From NCBI GenBank assembly GCA_903870245.1, contig CAIQCB010000057.1, forward strand, positions 124,001 to 188,000: a DNA stretch of 64,000 bases. Reading direction: 5' to 3'. Below are positions 55,127 to 64,000 of this stretch, piece by piece. A model generated the notes under the pieces. The model saw nothing but the letters and a program-made list of their open reading frames with translations, was not told the origin of the DNA and searched no databases. How positions within the stretch are numbered: the first letter of the stretch is position 1; each line of letters starts with the position of its first letter. A program made the translations under genes and the position numbers. The stretch is from an uncultured Methylocystaceae bacterium (GTDB taxonomy: Bacteria > Pseudomonadota > Alphaproteobacteria > Rhizobiales > Beijerinckiaceae).

Positions 55127-55816
55127 ATGAGCGCGCAAGCCCCTGCGGCGCACTGGGCGAGGATCGCCGATCAACATGATCCCGACGCCTGGTTGGCGCT
55201 GGAGAAAGGTTATGGCGATCCGGCGCGTGGCTATCACGATTGGTCGCATATCGACGATTTATTGACCAAACTAGACCAGCTGTCGCATCTGGCGGCCCGT
55301 CCCGATCTGGTTGCTGCGGCGATTTTCTGGCACGATAGCGTGTTTATCACCCGTTCGCCGGATGGGGTTGTAATCCCGGATGCTGACAACGTCAGGGATA
55401 GTGCGATACTTTTCGAACGTCATAGCCGCTTCCCGGCGGCGGAGACAGCCGCCATCCGCGATATGATAATGGCGACGGCGCATCATCTGTCCGCGCATGC
55501 AAAAATACAACATTATCCCGGATTTACGCAGGACTTCGATCTGTTTCTCGATCTCGACCTCTCGGCGCTTGGCGCCGCCTGGCCGGTGTTTCGGCGTAAT
55601 TTCGAGCGTATCCGTTTTGAATATCCATGGATCGATCCGGCCGATTTTGATCGTCAACGCCTGGGCATGCTCGATAAATTCGCCAGGACCAGCAGTGAAG
55701 TCTTTCGACTGCCCGTCTCGCGAAAGTTATGGTCGGCTTTGATGCATGAGAATTGTCTGATGATCAGCAAAGAAATCGTGGAACGGCTTCAGCAGACCCA
55801 GAAACCCAAGGAATAG
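55127..55816 (+). CDS. HD-domain-like metal-dependent hydrolase
   Basis: This is a 229-residue protein from MSAQAPAAHW. YHDWSHID, IFWHDSVF and MATAHHLSAH supply His/Asp metal ligands as in predicted HD phosphohydrolases (COG4339). Six bases separate it from a methyltransferase gene. Substrate unknown. Confidence 0.7.
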   Translation: MSAQAPAAHWARIADQHDPDAWLALEKGYGDPARGYHDWSHIDDLLTKLDQLSHLAARPDLVAAAIFWHDSVFITRSPDGVVIPDADNVRDSAILFERHSRFPAAETAAIRDMIMATAHHLSAHAKIQHYPGFTQDFDLFLDLDLSALGAAWPVFRRNFERIRFEYPWIDPADFDRQRLGMLDKFARTSSEVFRLPVSRKLWSALMHENCLMISKEIVERLQQTQKPKE

Positions 55817-55822
55817 ATACGC

Positions 55823-56575
55823 GTGGACGATCAATACGAAACAATCGGGGCCAAATACAAGGCGGTGAAACTGAAGCCCTCCGTCGCCTACACCGAAGTC
55901 GCGGCGGTTGTCGGGATGCTTGGCGATCTTGACGGCGAGCGGGTGCTTGATCTCGCCTGCGGAGCCGGTTTTTATTCGCGTCTCATCCGCCAGAGCGGCG
56001 CCAGTTATGTTCTCGGCGTGGATATGTCCCGGTCGATGATCGATGTCGCTGAGGCGGAGGAAGCGGCCCAGCCGCTCGGCGTTGAATATCGCGTCGCCGA
56101 TGTCGCGACCATGCCGCAGTTTGGGGCCTTCGATATCGTAACAGCGGTGTGGTTGCTGCATTACGCGCAAACCACGGAAGATTTACAGGCCATGTGCCGC
56201 AACATTGGCCGCAATCTCGCTCCCGGCGGGCGATTGATCACCATTCTGCCAAATCCCGATTTCGTCAACGCATTGTCAGAGACGGAATTTTATAATTTTC
56301 GCACGCGCGTTCTGAATCCCGGCGAGTCCATTGCGCGCGTGCGCATGGACTTCCTGGTCGAGGAGCCATTTTCGATCGAATACGTCCAATGGCCGTTGTC
56401 CGCCTATGAAGAGGCGTTGCGTCTTGCCGGTTTCGTCGCGATAGAGCCTGTTCCGATCCGCGTTTCATCGCAGGGCCTCGATAAAATGGGAGCGGAATAT
56501 TGGAGGATCTATCTGGATAATCCGATCGCCATGGGATTGATCGCGACGTTCGAGGGACTCCAGCAGGCTTCCTAG
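55823..56575 (+). CDS. Class I SAM-dependent methyltransferase
   Basis: This is a 250-residue protein with GTG start. VLDLACGAGFYSRLI is motif I, GVDMSRSMIDVA motif II, and FDIVTAVWLLHYA motif IV. Probably a small-molecule methyltransferase of the UbiE/ToxA type. It is coupled to the HD hydrolase. Target unknown. Confidence 0.85.
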   Translation: MDDQYETIGAKYKAVKLKPSVAYTEVAAVVGMLGDLDGERVLDLACGAGFYSRLIRQSGASYVLGVDMSRSMIDVAEAEEAAQPLGVEYRVADVATMPQFGAFDIVTAVWLLHYAQTTEDLQAMCRNIGRNLAPGGRLITILPNPDFVNALSETEFYNFRTRVLNPGESIARVRMDFLVEEPFSIEYVQWPLSAYEEALRLAGFVAIEPVPIRVSSQGLDKMGAEYWRIYLDNPIAMGLIATFEGLQQAS

Positions 56576-56589
56576 TTTTTCCCATAAAG

Positions 56590-56615
56590 AAAACGGCGCC
56601 CGGGGGGCGCCGTTT
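56590..56615. terminator. Bidirectional terminator between the methyltransferase and amtB
   Basis: AAACGGCGCCC and GGGCGCCGTTT form a strong stem at the end of two convergent genes. Confidence 0.85.
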
Positions 56616-56640
56616 CTGTTTTTCGTGCGGCGAGAGGACG

Positions 56641-58113
56641 TCAGTAATTGTAGGCGCGTTCGCCGTGATCGGTGATATCGAGTCCCTCGCGTTCCTGATC
56701 CGGCTCGGGTCTCAGACCCACGATCACATCGACGATCTTGTAAAGAATCGCCGATCCGACGCCCGACCACAGCAGGGTGGCGATGACCGCCGTGCCCTGG
56801 GCTTTCATTTGCGCAACGAGGTTATAGGTCCCGGTGAAGTCTTCGAGGTTGGTGTAATCGGTGATGCCGATTCCGCCCCATTCCGGATTGACCAGCAAAC
56901 CTGTCGCCAGCGCCCCTGTGATGCCGCCGATGCAATGGACGCCAAAGACGTCAAGCGCGTCGTCATAGCCAACTTTCTTCTTCACGATATCGACGAAGAA
57001 GAGACAGATCGGCGAAACCACCAGACCCAGAACGATCGACCCTATCGGTCCGGCGTAACCGGAAGCGGGCGTTACGGCGACCAGACCCGCAACCGCGCCG
57101 GTAATGAGACCGAGCAGCGACGGTTTGCCCTTAAACAGCCATTCGACGATCATCCAGGACAAGGCCGCTGCGGCGGTAGCCACCATGGTGTTGACGAAGG
57201 CCAGAGCCGTTGTCGCATTGGCTTCGAGGTTCGAGCCGGCGTTAAAGCCGAACCAGCCGACCCAAAGAAGCGACGCGCCGATCATCGACATGGTCAGCGA
57301 GTGCGGGGCCAGCGACTCGCGGCCGAAGCCGATGCGCCGTCCAACCATTATTGCGCCGACAAGCCCGGCGATTCCGGCGTTGATATGGACCACCGTGCCG
57401 CCGGCGAAATCCAGCGCGCCCTTGCCCGCCAGCCAGCCGACCGCTGCGTTGATCTCGTCGATCTTGGCCTGGGCCGCGGCTTTCGCCGCTTCGTCCTTGG
57501 CGGCGGCGAGCTGTGTCGCCGCATCTACCAGCGCGTTCGGATCGGCGACGCCCCACACCCAATGCGCAACCGGGAAATAGATGATCGTCACCCACAACAG
57601 AACGAAGAGCAGGACAGCGGAGAATTTCATGCGCTCGGCAAAAGCGCCGATGATCAGCGCCGGCGTGATCATCGCGAAGGTCATCTGAAAGACCATGTAG
57701 ACATATTCAGGAATGACATGGCCGGGCGTGAAGGTTGGCGAGTTGGAGGAGAGAGTGACGCCTTTCAGCAGCACCTTGTTCAATCCGCCCATGTAGGGAT
57801 TGAGCGCGCCGCCGTCGCCAAAGGCGAAGGAATAGCCGTAGACGGCCCAGATCACCCCAACAAGCGAGACGATGGCGAAAGTCTGAGAGAGGATAGACAG
57901 CATATTCTTGGTGCGCACCAGGCCGCCGTAGAACAGCGCGAGGCCCGGTATGGACATCAGCAGCACCAGAAGCGTGGAGGTTAGCATCCAGGCGGTATCG
58001 CCGGGATTTGGCGTGGGGTCGTTGCCGGCGGCGGCGGGCGCGGCAATGGCCGCGAGCGCAAGTCCCGCGAGGATCGAAGGCGCGATGGCGCTTCGCGGCG
58101 GAAAAACTCTCAT
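56641..58113 (-). CDS. amtB: Ammonium transporter AmtB
   Basis: This is a 490-residue protein with a cleaved-type signal and about 11 membrane helices. GTVVHINAGIAGL and FGVHCIGGITGAL hold the twin pore His. The start ATG 58113 follows glnK by 35 bases. It forms a trimer that carries ammonium and is blocked by GlnK. Nitrogen control is indicated by a sigma54-type site upstream of glnK. Confidence 0.96.
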   Translation of the reverse strand: MRVFPPRSAIAPSILAGLALAAIAAPAAAGNDPTPNPGDTAWMLTSTLLVLLMSIPGLALFYGGLVRTKNMLSILSQTFAIVSLVGVIWAVYGYSFAFGDGGALNPYMGGLNKVLLKGVTLSSNSPTFTPGHVIPEYVYMVFQMTFAMITPALIIGAFAERMKFSAVLLFVLLWVTIIYFPVAHWVWGVADPNALVDAATQLAAAKDEAAKAAAQAKIDEINAAVGWLAGKGALDFAGGTVVHINAGIAGLVGAIMVGRRIGFGRESLAPHSLTMSMIGASLLWVGWFGFNAGSNLEANATTALAFVNTMVATAAAALSWMIVEWLFKGKPSLLGLITGAVAGLVAVTPASGYAGPIGSIVLGLVVSPICLFFVDIVKKKVGYDDALDVFGVHCIGGITGALATGLLVNPEWGGIGITDYTNLEDFTGTYNLVAQMKAQGTAVIATLLWSGVGSAILYKIVDVIVGLRPEPDQEREGLDITDHGERAYNY

Positions 58114-58148
58114 GATGATCGCTCCTGAAGGGTTCGCGAAGTGGGGTG

Positions 58149-59622
<1,474 letters not shown>

Positions 59623-59625
59623 CCG

Positions 59626-59868
59626 TCAGTCGAATTTACGGGCTTCTTCAGGCAGCATGATCGGAATGCCATCGCGGATCGGATAGGCGAGTTTGGCGGA
59701 ATGGGAGATCAATTCCTGCCGTGAGCGATCGTATTCAAGAGTAGTCTTGGTTAGCGGGCACACCAGAATCTCGAGCAGACGCGGATCGATCCGGGTTGGC
59801 TCTTGTGCGCCGCCAGTCGATGTTTGAGTGTTTGCGTTATCGCTGTCGGTCATCATGAACTCCGTCAA
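59626..59868 (-). CDS. Trm112-like zinc-ribbon-type protein
   Basis: This is an 80-residue protein. [21 protein letters not shown] and [25 protein letters not shown] match the Trm112/YcaR family. The start ATG overlaps the LON-domain gene stop. The role in bacteria is uncertain; relatives activate methyltransferases. Confidence 0.88.
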   Translation of the reverse strand: MTEFMMTDSDNANTQTSTGGAQEPTRIDPRLLEILVCPLTKTTLEYDRSRQELISHSAKLAYPIRDGIPIMLPEEARKFD

Positions 59869-60536
59869 TGCCAGTTCTGCGCCTCGTCGCGCCGCGTTTT
59901 GTCTCCGCCGGCCATGTCGATTCTGGCGAGGGCGACGAGCGTTTCCGCCCGGGTCTTGAGATCAATGGCTTCGATCAACGCCTGCTTTTCATTTGCGCCA
60001 AACGGACACATCATTGCAAGGGCGTTGACAAGAGTTTCCGTTGGCGCGGCGTCAATGCTGCCCCAGTCGATTTCGAGGTTTGAACTCTCGGCGAAACTTC
60101 TGAGCAGCGTAACCATTCCGTCGCGATCAACAGACCTCTCCCCGGCTCCCGGGTGCAGATCGGCTATGAAACGCGAGTAGTCGACGCTGAAACGTCTATA
60201 TTGTCGATCGTCGATAATCTCTTCTCCGATGTCGAATCTCGCGACTCCTGTAAGGGTGATGAGGTAGCGGCCGTCTCCGGTTTCGGCGAGACGGGTGATG
60301 CGTCCGACGCATCCTACGCGGAACAACCCCGACTTTTCTCCGAGATCCTGCTTGGGTTGGATCATGCCGATCAATCGCCCGCCAGACATCGCATCGTCGA
60401 TCATGGCGAGGTAGCGAGGCTCAAAAATATTGAGCGGCAATTCCCCGCGCGGCAAAATCACGGCTCCCGTCAAAGGGAAAACCGGTAACGTCGTCGGCAG
60501 CAGGGTGATGTCTGTATAGGGGTGGTTCATGCTCAT
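59865..60536 (-). CDS. LON peptidase substrate-binding-domain protein
   Basis: This is a 223-residue protein. [30 protein letters not shown] is the N-terminal LON domain; no AAA or protease part follows. It heads the LON-Trm112-tesB operon with overlapping genes. The function is unknown; it may bind unfolded peptides. Confidence 0.85.
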   Translation of the reverse strand: MSMNHPYTDITLLPTTLPVFPLTGAVILPRGELPLNIFEPRYLAMIDDAMSGGRLIGMIQPKQDLGEKSGLFRVGCVGRITRLAETGDGRYLITLTGVARFDIGEEIIDDRQYRRFSVDYSRFIADLHPGAGERSVDRDGMVTLLRSFAESSNLEIDWGSIDAAPTETLVNALAMMCPFGANEKQALIEAIDLKTRAETLVALARIDMAGGDKTRRDEAQNWH

Positions 60537-60701
60537 GGCGCGGCCACGCTCCTCGAAGACCCGGGCGCAACCTCGCTTAGGTTAGAGGATGCGCCGCTTT
60601 CACATCCTATAGTCATCAACTACGGCCCGGACGGCCAATTTCAAGCCGCCGGGAGGCGGAACCTGCGAATTCAGGTTACGGCGGTCGACGATCAGGACCG
60701 A

Positions 60702-61589
60702 TCAGGCGAACAAAAACGTCGATAGCTTTCGCCGCGCTGCAATCGTCGACTTGTCCATGGGACCCCAGGCCTCGAAAAATTGGACGAGTTGCTTGCGTGC
60801 GCCGTCGTCGTTCCAGCTCCTGTCCCGGCGAATAATCTCCAGCAGGGCGTTGGCGGCTTCATCGCGTTCATCCCTGGCGTTGAGGGCCAGAGAAAGATCG
60901 AAGTAGGCCTGCAGATCGTTGGGGTCGGAGTCGATACGGGTTTTCAGTTCGTCGATTTCACCCAGATCGACAGCGCGCGCCGCATTTTCGAGCGCCGCGA
61001 CGACAGCGGATATTTCGGGCTCCCGGCGCGCCGATTCTGGCAGACGGTCGATCAAGCTGCGGGCTGGGTCGAGTTGTTGCGCGCCAATATAGAGACGCGC
61101 CAGCGCCGCAACCGCTCTGGGGTCGGGCGGGTCCTTGCTGACCAGTTCAGACAACAGGGCATGGGCGCCAGCCACATCACCCTCGTCGATCAGCGACAGG
61201 GCGGCCGTTAGCGCATCCCCGTCGTCTTCAATTGGCCCCAGCAAACGCTCCAGAAATCCTTTGATCTCGCTTTCCGGCAAGGCGCCCACGAAACCATCCA
61301 CAGGGCGTCCGCGCTGGAAGGCGACGACCGCCGGGATGGATTTAATGCCGAGTTGATCGGCGATGGTCGGATCGGCGTCGATGTTCATTTTAACCAGACG
61401 GGCCTTGTCGCCGGTTGCCGCGACCAGCCGTTCGATCACGGGCGCAAGTTGCTTGCAGGGACCGCACCATGGAGCCCAAAAATCGACCAGCACCAGTTTC
61501 TTGAGAGAGACCTCCAGAACGTCGCCGCGAAAACGCGCCGCCGTTGTCTCAATAGGTTTTTCGCCCGCGCCTGTCGCCGCCTCGACCAT
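60702..61589 (-). CDS. ybbN: YbbN/CnoX-type thioredoxin-fold chaperone
   Basis: This is a 295-residue protein. The thioredoxin domain has FWAPWCGPCKQLAPV with a CGPC pair; a C-terminal TPR-type region follows. It protects and holds proteins during oxidative stress. E. coli YbbN has a SxxC site instead, but alphaproteobacterial members keep CGPC. Confidence 0.88.
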   Translation of the reverse strand: MVEAATGAGEKPIETTAARFRGDVLEVSLKKLVLVDFWAPWCGPCKQLAPVIERLVAATGDKARLVKMNIDADPTIADQLGIKSIPAVVAFQRGRPVDGFVGALPESEIKGFLERLLGPIEDDGDALTAALSLIDEGDVAGAHALLSELVSKDPPDPRAVAALARLYIGAQQLDPARSLIDRLPESARREPEISAVVAALENAARAVDLGEIDELKTRIDSDPNDLQAYFDLSLALNARDERDEAANALLEIIRRDRSWNDDGARKQLVQFFEAWGPMDKSTIAARRKLSTFLFA

Positions 61590-61613
61590 TTCAGCCTCTC
61601 GTTGCGTTGCCGT

Positions 61614-62285
61614 TTATACCCGGATAAATGTCAAATAGGCCGGTCGACGGCCCGCCGCTATCGCCTTGGCCTCGTATTTCGTTCTTGTCCAGCCGTCCCA
61701 TGGCGACAACCAGTCCTGTGCGCCGCCGCCGCGCCAGACGAAATCCGGCCGTGCGCGCAGCCGCGCCAGCGTCCAGCCCGCATAATCGTCGATATCGGTT
61801 GCAAAACGCAGCTCCGCGCCTTTTTTCATAACGCGCGACAGACGGTCGAGATTTTCCGGCGAGACGAAGCGTCGTTTTCGATGGCGACGTTTCGGCCATG
61901 GATCGGGATAGAAAAGATACACGCGGGACAGGCTTGCGTCGGGAAGCCGGTCGAGAACTTCCGCCGCGTCCCCGCGATGCAGGCGGATGTTGCCAAGGTT
62001 GAGCGCCTCGATCTTCGACAGCAGACGCGCCATGCCATTGATGAAAGGCTCGCAGCCGATGAAATCGACATCAGGCTCTCTGGCGGCCGCCTCGATCAGA
62101 TGCTCGCCGCCGCCAAAGCCGATTTCGAGACGCAATTCACGACCGCCGCGCGGCGCTGACGGCGCCGTGAGATCAAGCGCCAGTCGCGGCAACAGATCCG
62201 CTATCAATTCCGTCTGTCGTGGTCGCAAGGCTTTTCCCTTGGAGCGGCCGAAGAGCCGTCGTCTGGGAAGGTTATCCTGCGTCAT
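61614..62285 (-). CDS. trmB: tRNA (guanine-N7)-methyltransferase
   Basis: This is a 223-residue protein from ATG 62285; a TTG seven codons earlier is possible. LEIGFGGGEHL is the SAM site, with FYPDPWPKRRHRKRR as the TrmB signature. It makes m7G46 in tRNA. It is followed by metK on the same strand, 81 bases away. Confidence 0.94.
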   Translation of the reverse strand: MTQDNLPRRRLFGRSKGKALRPRQTELIADLLPRLALDLTAPSAPRGGRELRLEIGFGGGEHLIEAAAREPDVDFIGCEPFINGMARLLSKIEALNLGNIRLHRGDAAEVLDRLPDASLSRVYLFYPDPWPKRRHRKRRFVSPENLDRLSRVMKKGAELRFATDIDDYAGWTLARLRARPDFVWRGGGAQDWLSPWDGWTRTKYEAKAIAAGRRPAYLTFIRV

Positions 62286-62366
62286 GGTTGAGGATTGGTC
62301 CGTCAATGCGAATGGCCGGGACTGCGGGCCCGGCCATTCCTGGAGTTACGTGACAGTCGCGCGATC

Positions 62367-63557
62367 TCAGGAGAAGTGAGACTTCAACTGATCAACGAGG
62401 TCGGTCTTCTCCCACGAGAAGCCCCCGTCCGCCTCTGGCGCGCGACCGAAGTGGCCGTAGGAGGAGGTGCGGGCGTAAATCGGACGATTGAGTTGCAGAT
62501 GTTCGCGAATCCCGCGCGGCGTCAGACGCACGAGTTGCGGCAGCACGGCCTCAAGACGGGCTTCGTCCACCTGTCCCGTGCCATGCGTGTCGACATAGAT
62601 CGACAAGGGCTCGGCGACGCCGATGGCGTAGGAAAGCTGCAGGGTGCAGCGGTCGGCGAGACCTGCGGCGACGATGTTCTTGGCAAGGTAACGCGCGGCG
62701 TAGGCGGCCGAGCGGTCCACCTTGGTCGGATCCTTGCCGGAGAAGGCGCCGCCGCCGTGCGGAGCTGCGCCGCCATAGGTGTCGACAATGATCTTTCGGC
62801 CGGTGAGGCCGGTGTCGCCATCGGGACCGCCGATAAAGAATTTGCCGGTCGGATTGACGTGCCAGACCGTCTTGTCGGTGATCCAGTCCTTCGGCAGGGC
62901 TTCACGGATATAGGGCTCGGCGATACGGCGGATGTCCGCCGGCGACAGGCGCTCGTCGACATGCTGGTGTGAAAGCACGATTTGCGTCGCCTCGACCGGT
63001 TTGCCGTTTTCGTAACGTACGGTCACCTGGCTCTTGGCGTCGGGTCCGAGGCCTTTTTCCTTGCCGGAGTGGCGGGCGTGAGCAAGCAGTTCCAGAATCT
63101 TGTGCGCATAGTAAAGCGGAGCCGGCATAAGTTCCGGAGTCTCGCGCACGGCATAACCGAACATGATGCCCTGATCGCCGGCGCCCTCGTCCTTGTTGCC
63201 GGCGGCGTCGACGCCCTGAGCGATATCGACCGACTGCTCATGCAGGAGCACTTCGATGTTGGCGGTGTTCCAGTGAAAGCCATGCTGCTCGTAGCCGATT
63301 TCCCGGATGGCGTTGCGAGCAAGCTGCGTGATGCGGTCGAATGAAATATGCGGTCCCCGCACCTCGCCGGCGATAACGACGCGATTGGTCGTGCACAGCG
63401 TCTCCGCCGCAACGCGAATCGCATAGGGATCGATTCCGGCCTTTGGGCCTTCTCGAAAGAATTCGTCGACGATTTCATCGGAGATGCGGTCGCTGACCTT
63501 GTCGGGATGTCCCTCGGAGACGGACTCGCTGGTGAAAAGATAGTTTTGGCGGGCCAA
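62367..63557 (-). CDS. metK: S-adenosylmethionine synthase
   Basis: This 396-residue enzyme starts at a TTG with AGGAG eight bases upstream, giving [20 protein letters not shown]; longer starts have no site. [12 protein letters not shown] and [16 protein letters not shown] are the hallmark ATP/Met motifs. It makes SAM. No known SAM riboswitch was recognised in the 250-base leader. Confidence 0.96.
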   Translation of the reverse strand: MARQNYLFTSESVSEGHPDKVSDRISDEIVDEFFREGPKAGIDPYAIRVAAETLCTTNRVVIAGEVRGPHISFDRITQLARNAIREIGYEQHGFHWNTANIEVLLHEQSVDIAQGVDAAGNKDEGAGDQGIMFGYAVRETPELMPAPLYYAHKILELLAHARHSGKEKGLGPDAKSQVTVRYENGKPVEATQIVLSHQHVDERLSPADIRRIAEPYIREALPKDWITDKTVWHVNPTGKFFIGGPDGDTGLTGRKIIVDTYGGAAPHGGGAFSGKDPTKVDRSAAYAARYLAKNIVAAGLADRCTLQLSYAIGVAEPLSIYVDTHGTGQVDEARLEAVLPQLVRLTPRGIREHLQLNRPIYARTSSYGHFGRAPEADGGFSWEKTDLVDQLKSHFS

Positions 63558-63809
63558 TGCGCAAACTCCTGATAATGTGGTATGATTTAACGCTCGAACG
63601 TAACGCATCCCGTTGGCGAAAGTCTTCGGCGCTAAATTGTGGATGTTGCGCAAATTATTTCGAAGAAGAGCGCGGGGCGCCTGCCTTGGCGATACGAAAG
63701 ATCAAACCGTACTTGCCAGCCGCCGTTCGTTACGTCAAGCCAGATTAGTGAGTTCGTTCGATATACAGAACGGCGAGGCCCGAAGAGGGAGGCTCGGGGC
63801 AGGGGCGAC

Positions 63810-64000
63810 CTAGGGAGGGGAGGTCTTGTCTTTCATTGTTTCAAATTGATCTGCGATGGTCGCCACCAGTTCGACAATTCGTTTGCGGGTTTTTGGCTCG
63901 CTAATCCGGGCGAAGGCGCGATTAAGTTGGAGCCCTTCGGAGGTTGAGAGGGAATCCACAACATATTGAGAAGAAGCAACCTCCGAGAAGCCGGCGGGGT
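63810..64000 (-). CDS. XRE-type regulator, C-terminal part only
   Basis: The visible 63 codons end at TAG (63810-63812). TSEGLQLNRAFARISEPKTRK with IVELVATIADQ matches the tail of the helix-turn-helix regulator that commonly precedes metK in alphaproteobacteria. The HTH part is beyond the right window edge. Confidence 0.7.
   Translation of the reverse strand, partial: PAGFSEVASSQYVVDSLSTSEGLQLNRAFARISEPKTRKRIVELVATIADQFETMKDKTSPP

Noticed and set aside
63558-63809. SAM-responsive riboswitch before metK
   Set aside because: The leader shows neither the SAM-II nor the SAM/SAH conserved core that I know.

Overview
The window comes from an alphaproteobacterium, most likely a methylotrophic or methanotrophic member of the Hyphomicrobiales (Beijerinckiaceae/Methylocystaceae type). 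Supporting features are a formylmethanofuran-dehydrogenase-like FhcA, which belongs to tetrahydromethanopterin-linked formaldehyde oxidation; the order glyA-nrdR-ribD-ribE-ribH-nusB-thiL-hppA; a K+-independent type membrane pyrophosphatase; glnK-amtB; and metK preceded by an XRE regulator. The genus assignment is inference.

Positions 1-20480 are an accessory region in three blocks. Block A (1-3932, minus strand) encodes a VioB-type ferritin-like protein, a short LodA-like protein, a radical SAM/SPASM enzyme and the start of a flavin monooxygenase. This set resembles a peptide or protein cofactor maturation pathway. Block B (4204-9748, plus strand, divergent from A) is a tight four-gene operon: alpha/beta hydrolase, degenerate CHAT-like protein, CHAT protease with an intact His/Cys pair, and a gingipain/caspase-fold-like protein. 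Block C (9942-20480, plus strand, visibly richer in G+C) holds a GMC oxidoreductase, an unknown protein, a frameshifted small gene, a GDPD-fold protein without recognisable catalytic residues, a nucleoside-phosphorylase-like protein, a very large protein with an amidohydrolase C-terminus and a glycosylase-like N-terminus, and a cytosolic subtilase. None of these blocks matches a named system that I know. The density of proteases, hydrolases and nucleotide-processing folds suggests either a biological-conflict system or an unusual modified-peptide pathway.

The block is bounded on the right by transposon debris (an IS3-type orfA and a truncated IS256-type element, about 20.5-21.4 kb). A low-G+C stretch with an AraC-type regulator follows.

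From about 24 kb onward the content is chromosomal. It includes a YfgM-like protein and Der; a rubrerythrin, FeS-oxidoreductase and DUF3501 triad with a possible iron-control box; prfC; glyA and the riboflavin operon with nusB and thiL; hppA; and nadE. Next come fhcA with a GCS2-type carboxylate-amine ligase and an AstE-type deacylase; a group of small exported or membrane proteins; a Crp-type regulator; and an HD hydrolase with a methyltransferase. After these are glnK-amtB behind a sigma54-type promoter; tesB, a Trm112-like protein and a LON-domain protein; a YbbN-type thioredoxin; trmB; metK; and the tail of an XRE regulator cut by the right edge.

No tRNA, rRNA or CRISPR array was recognised.
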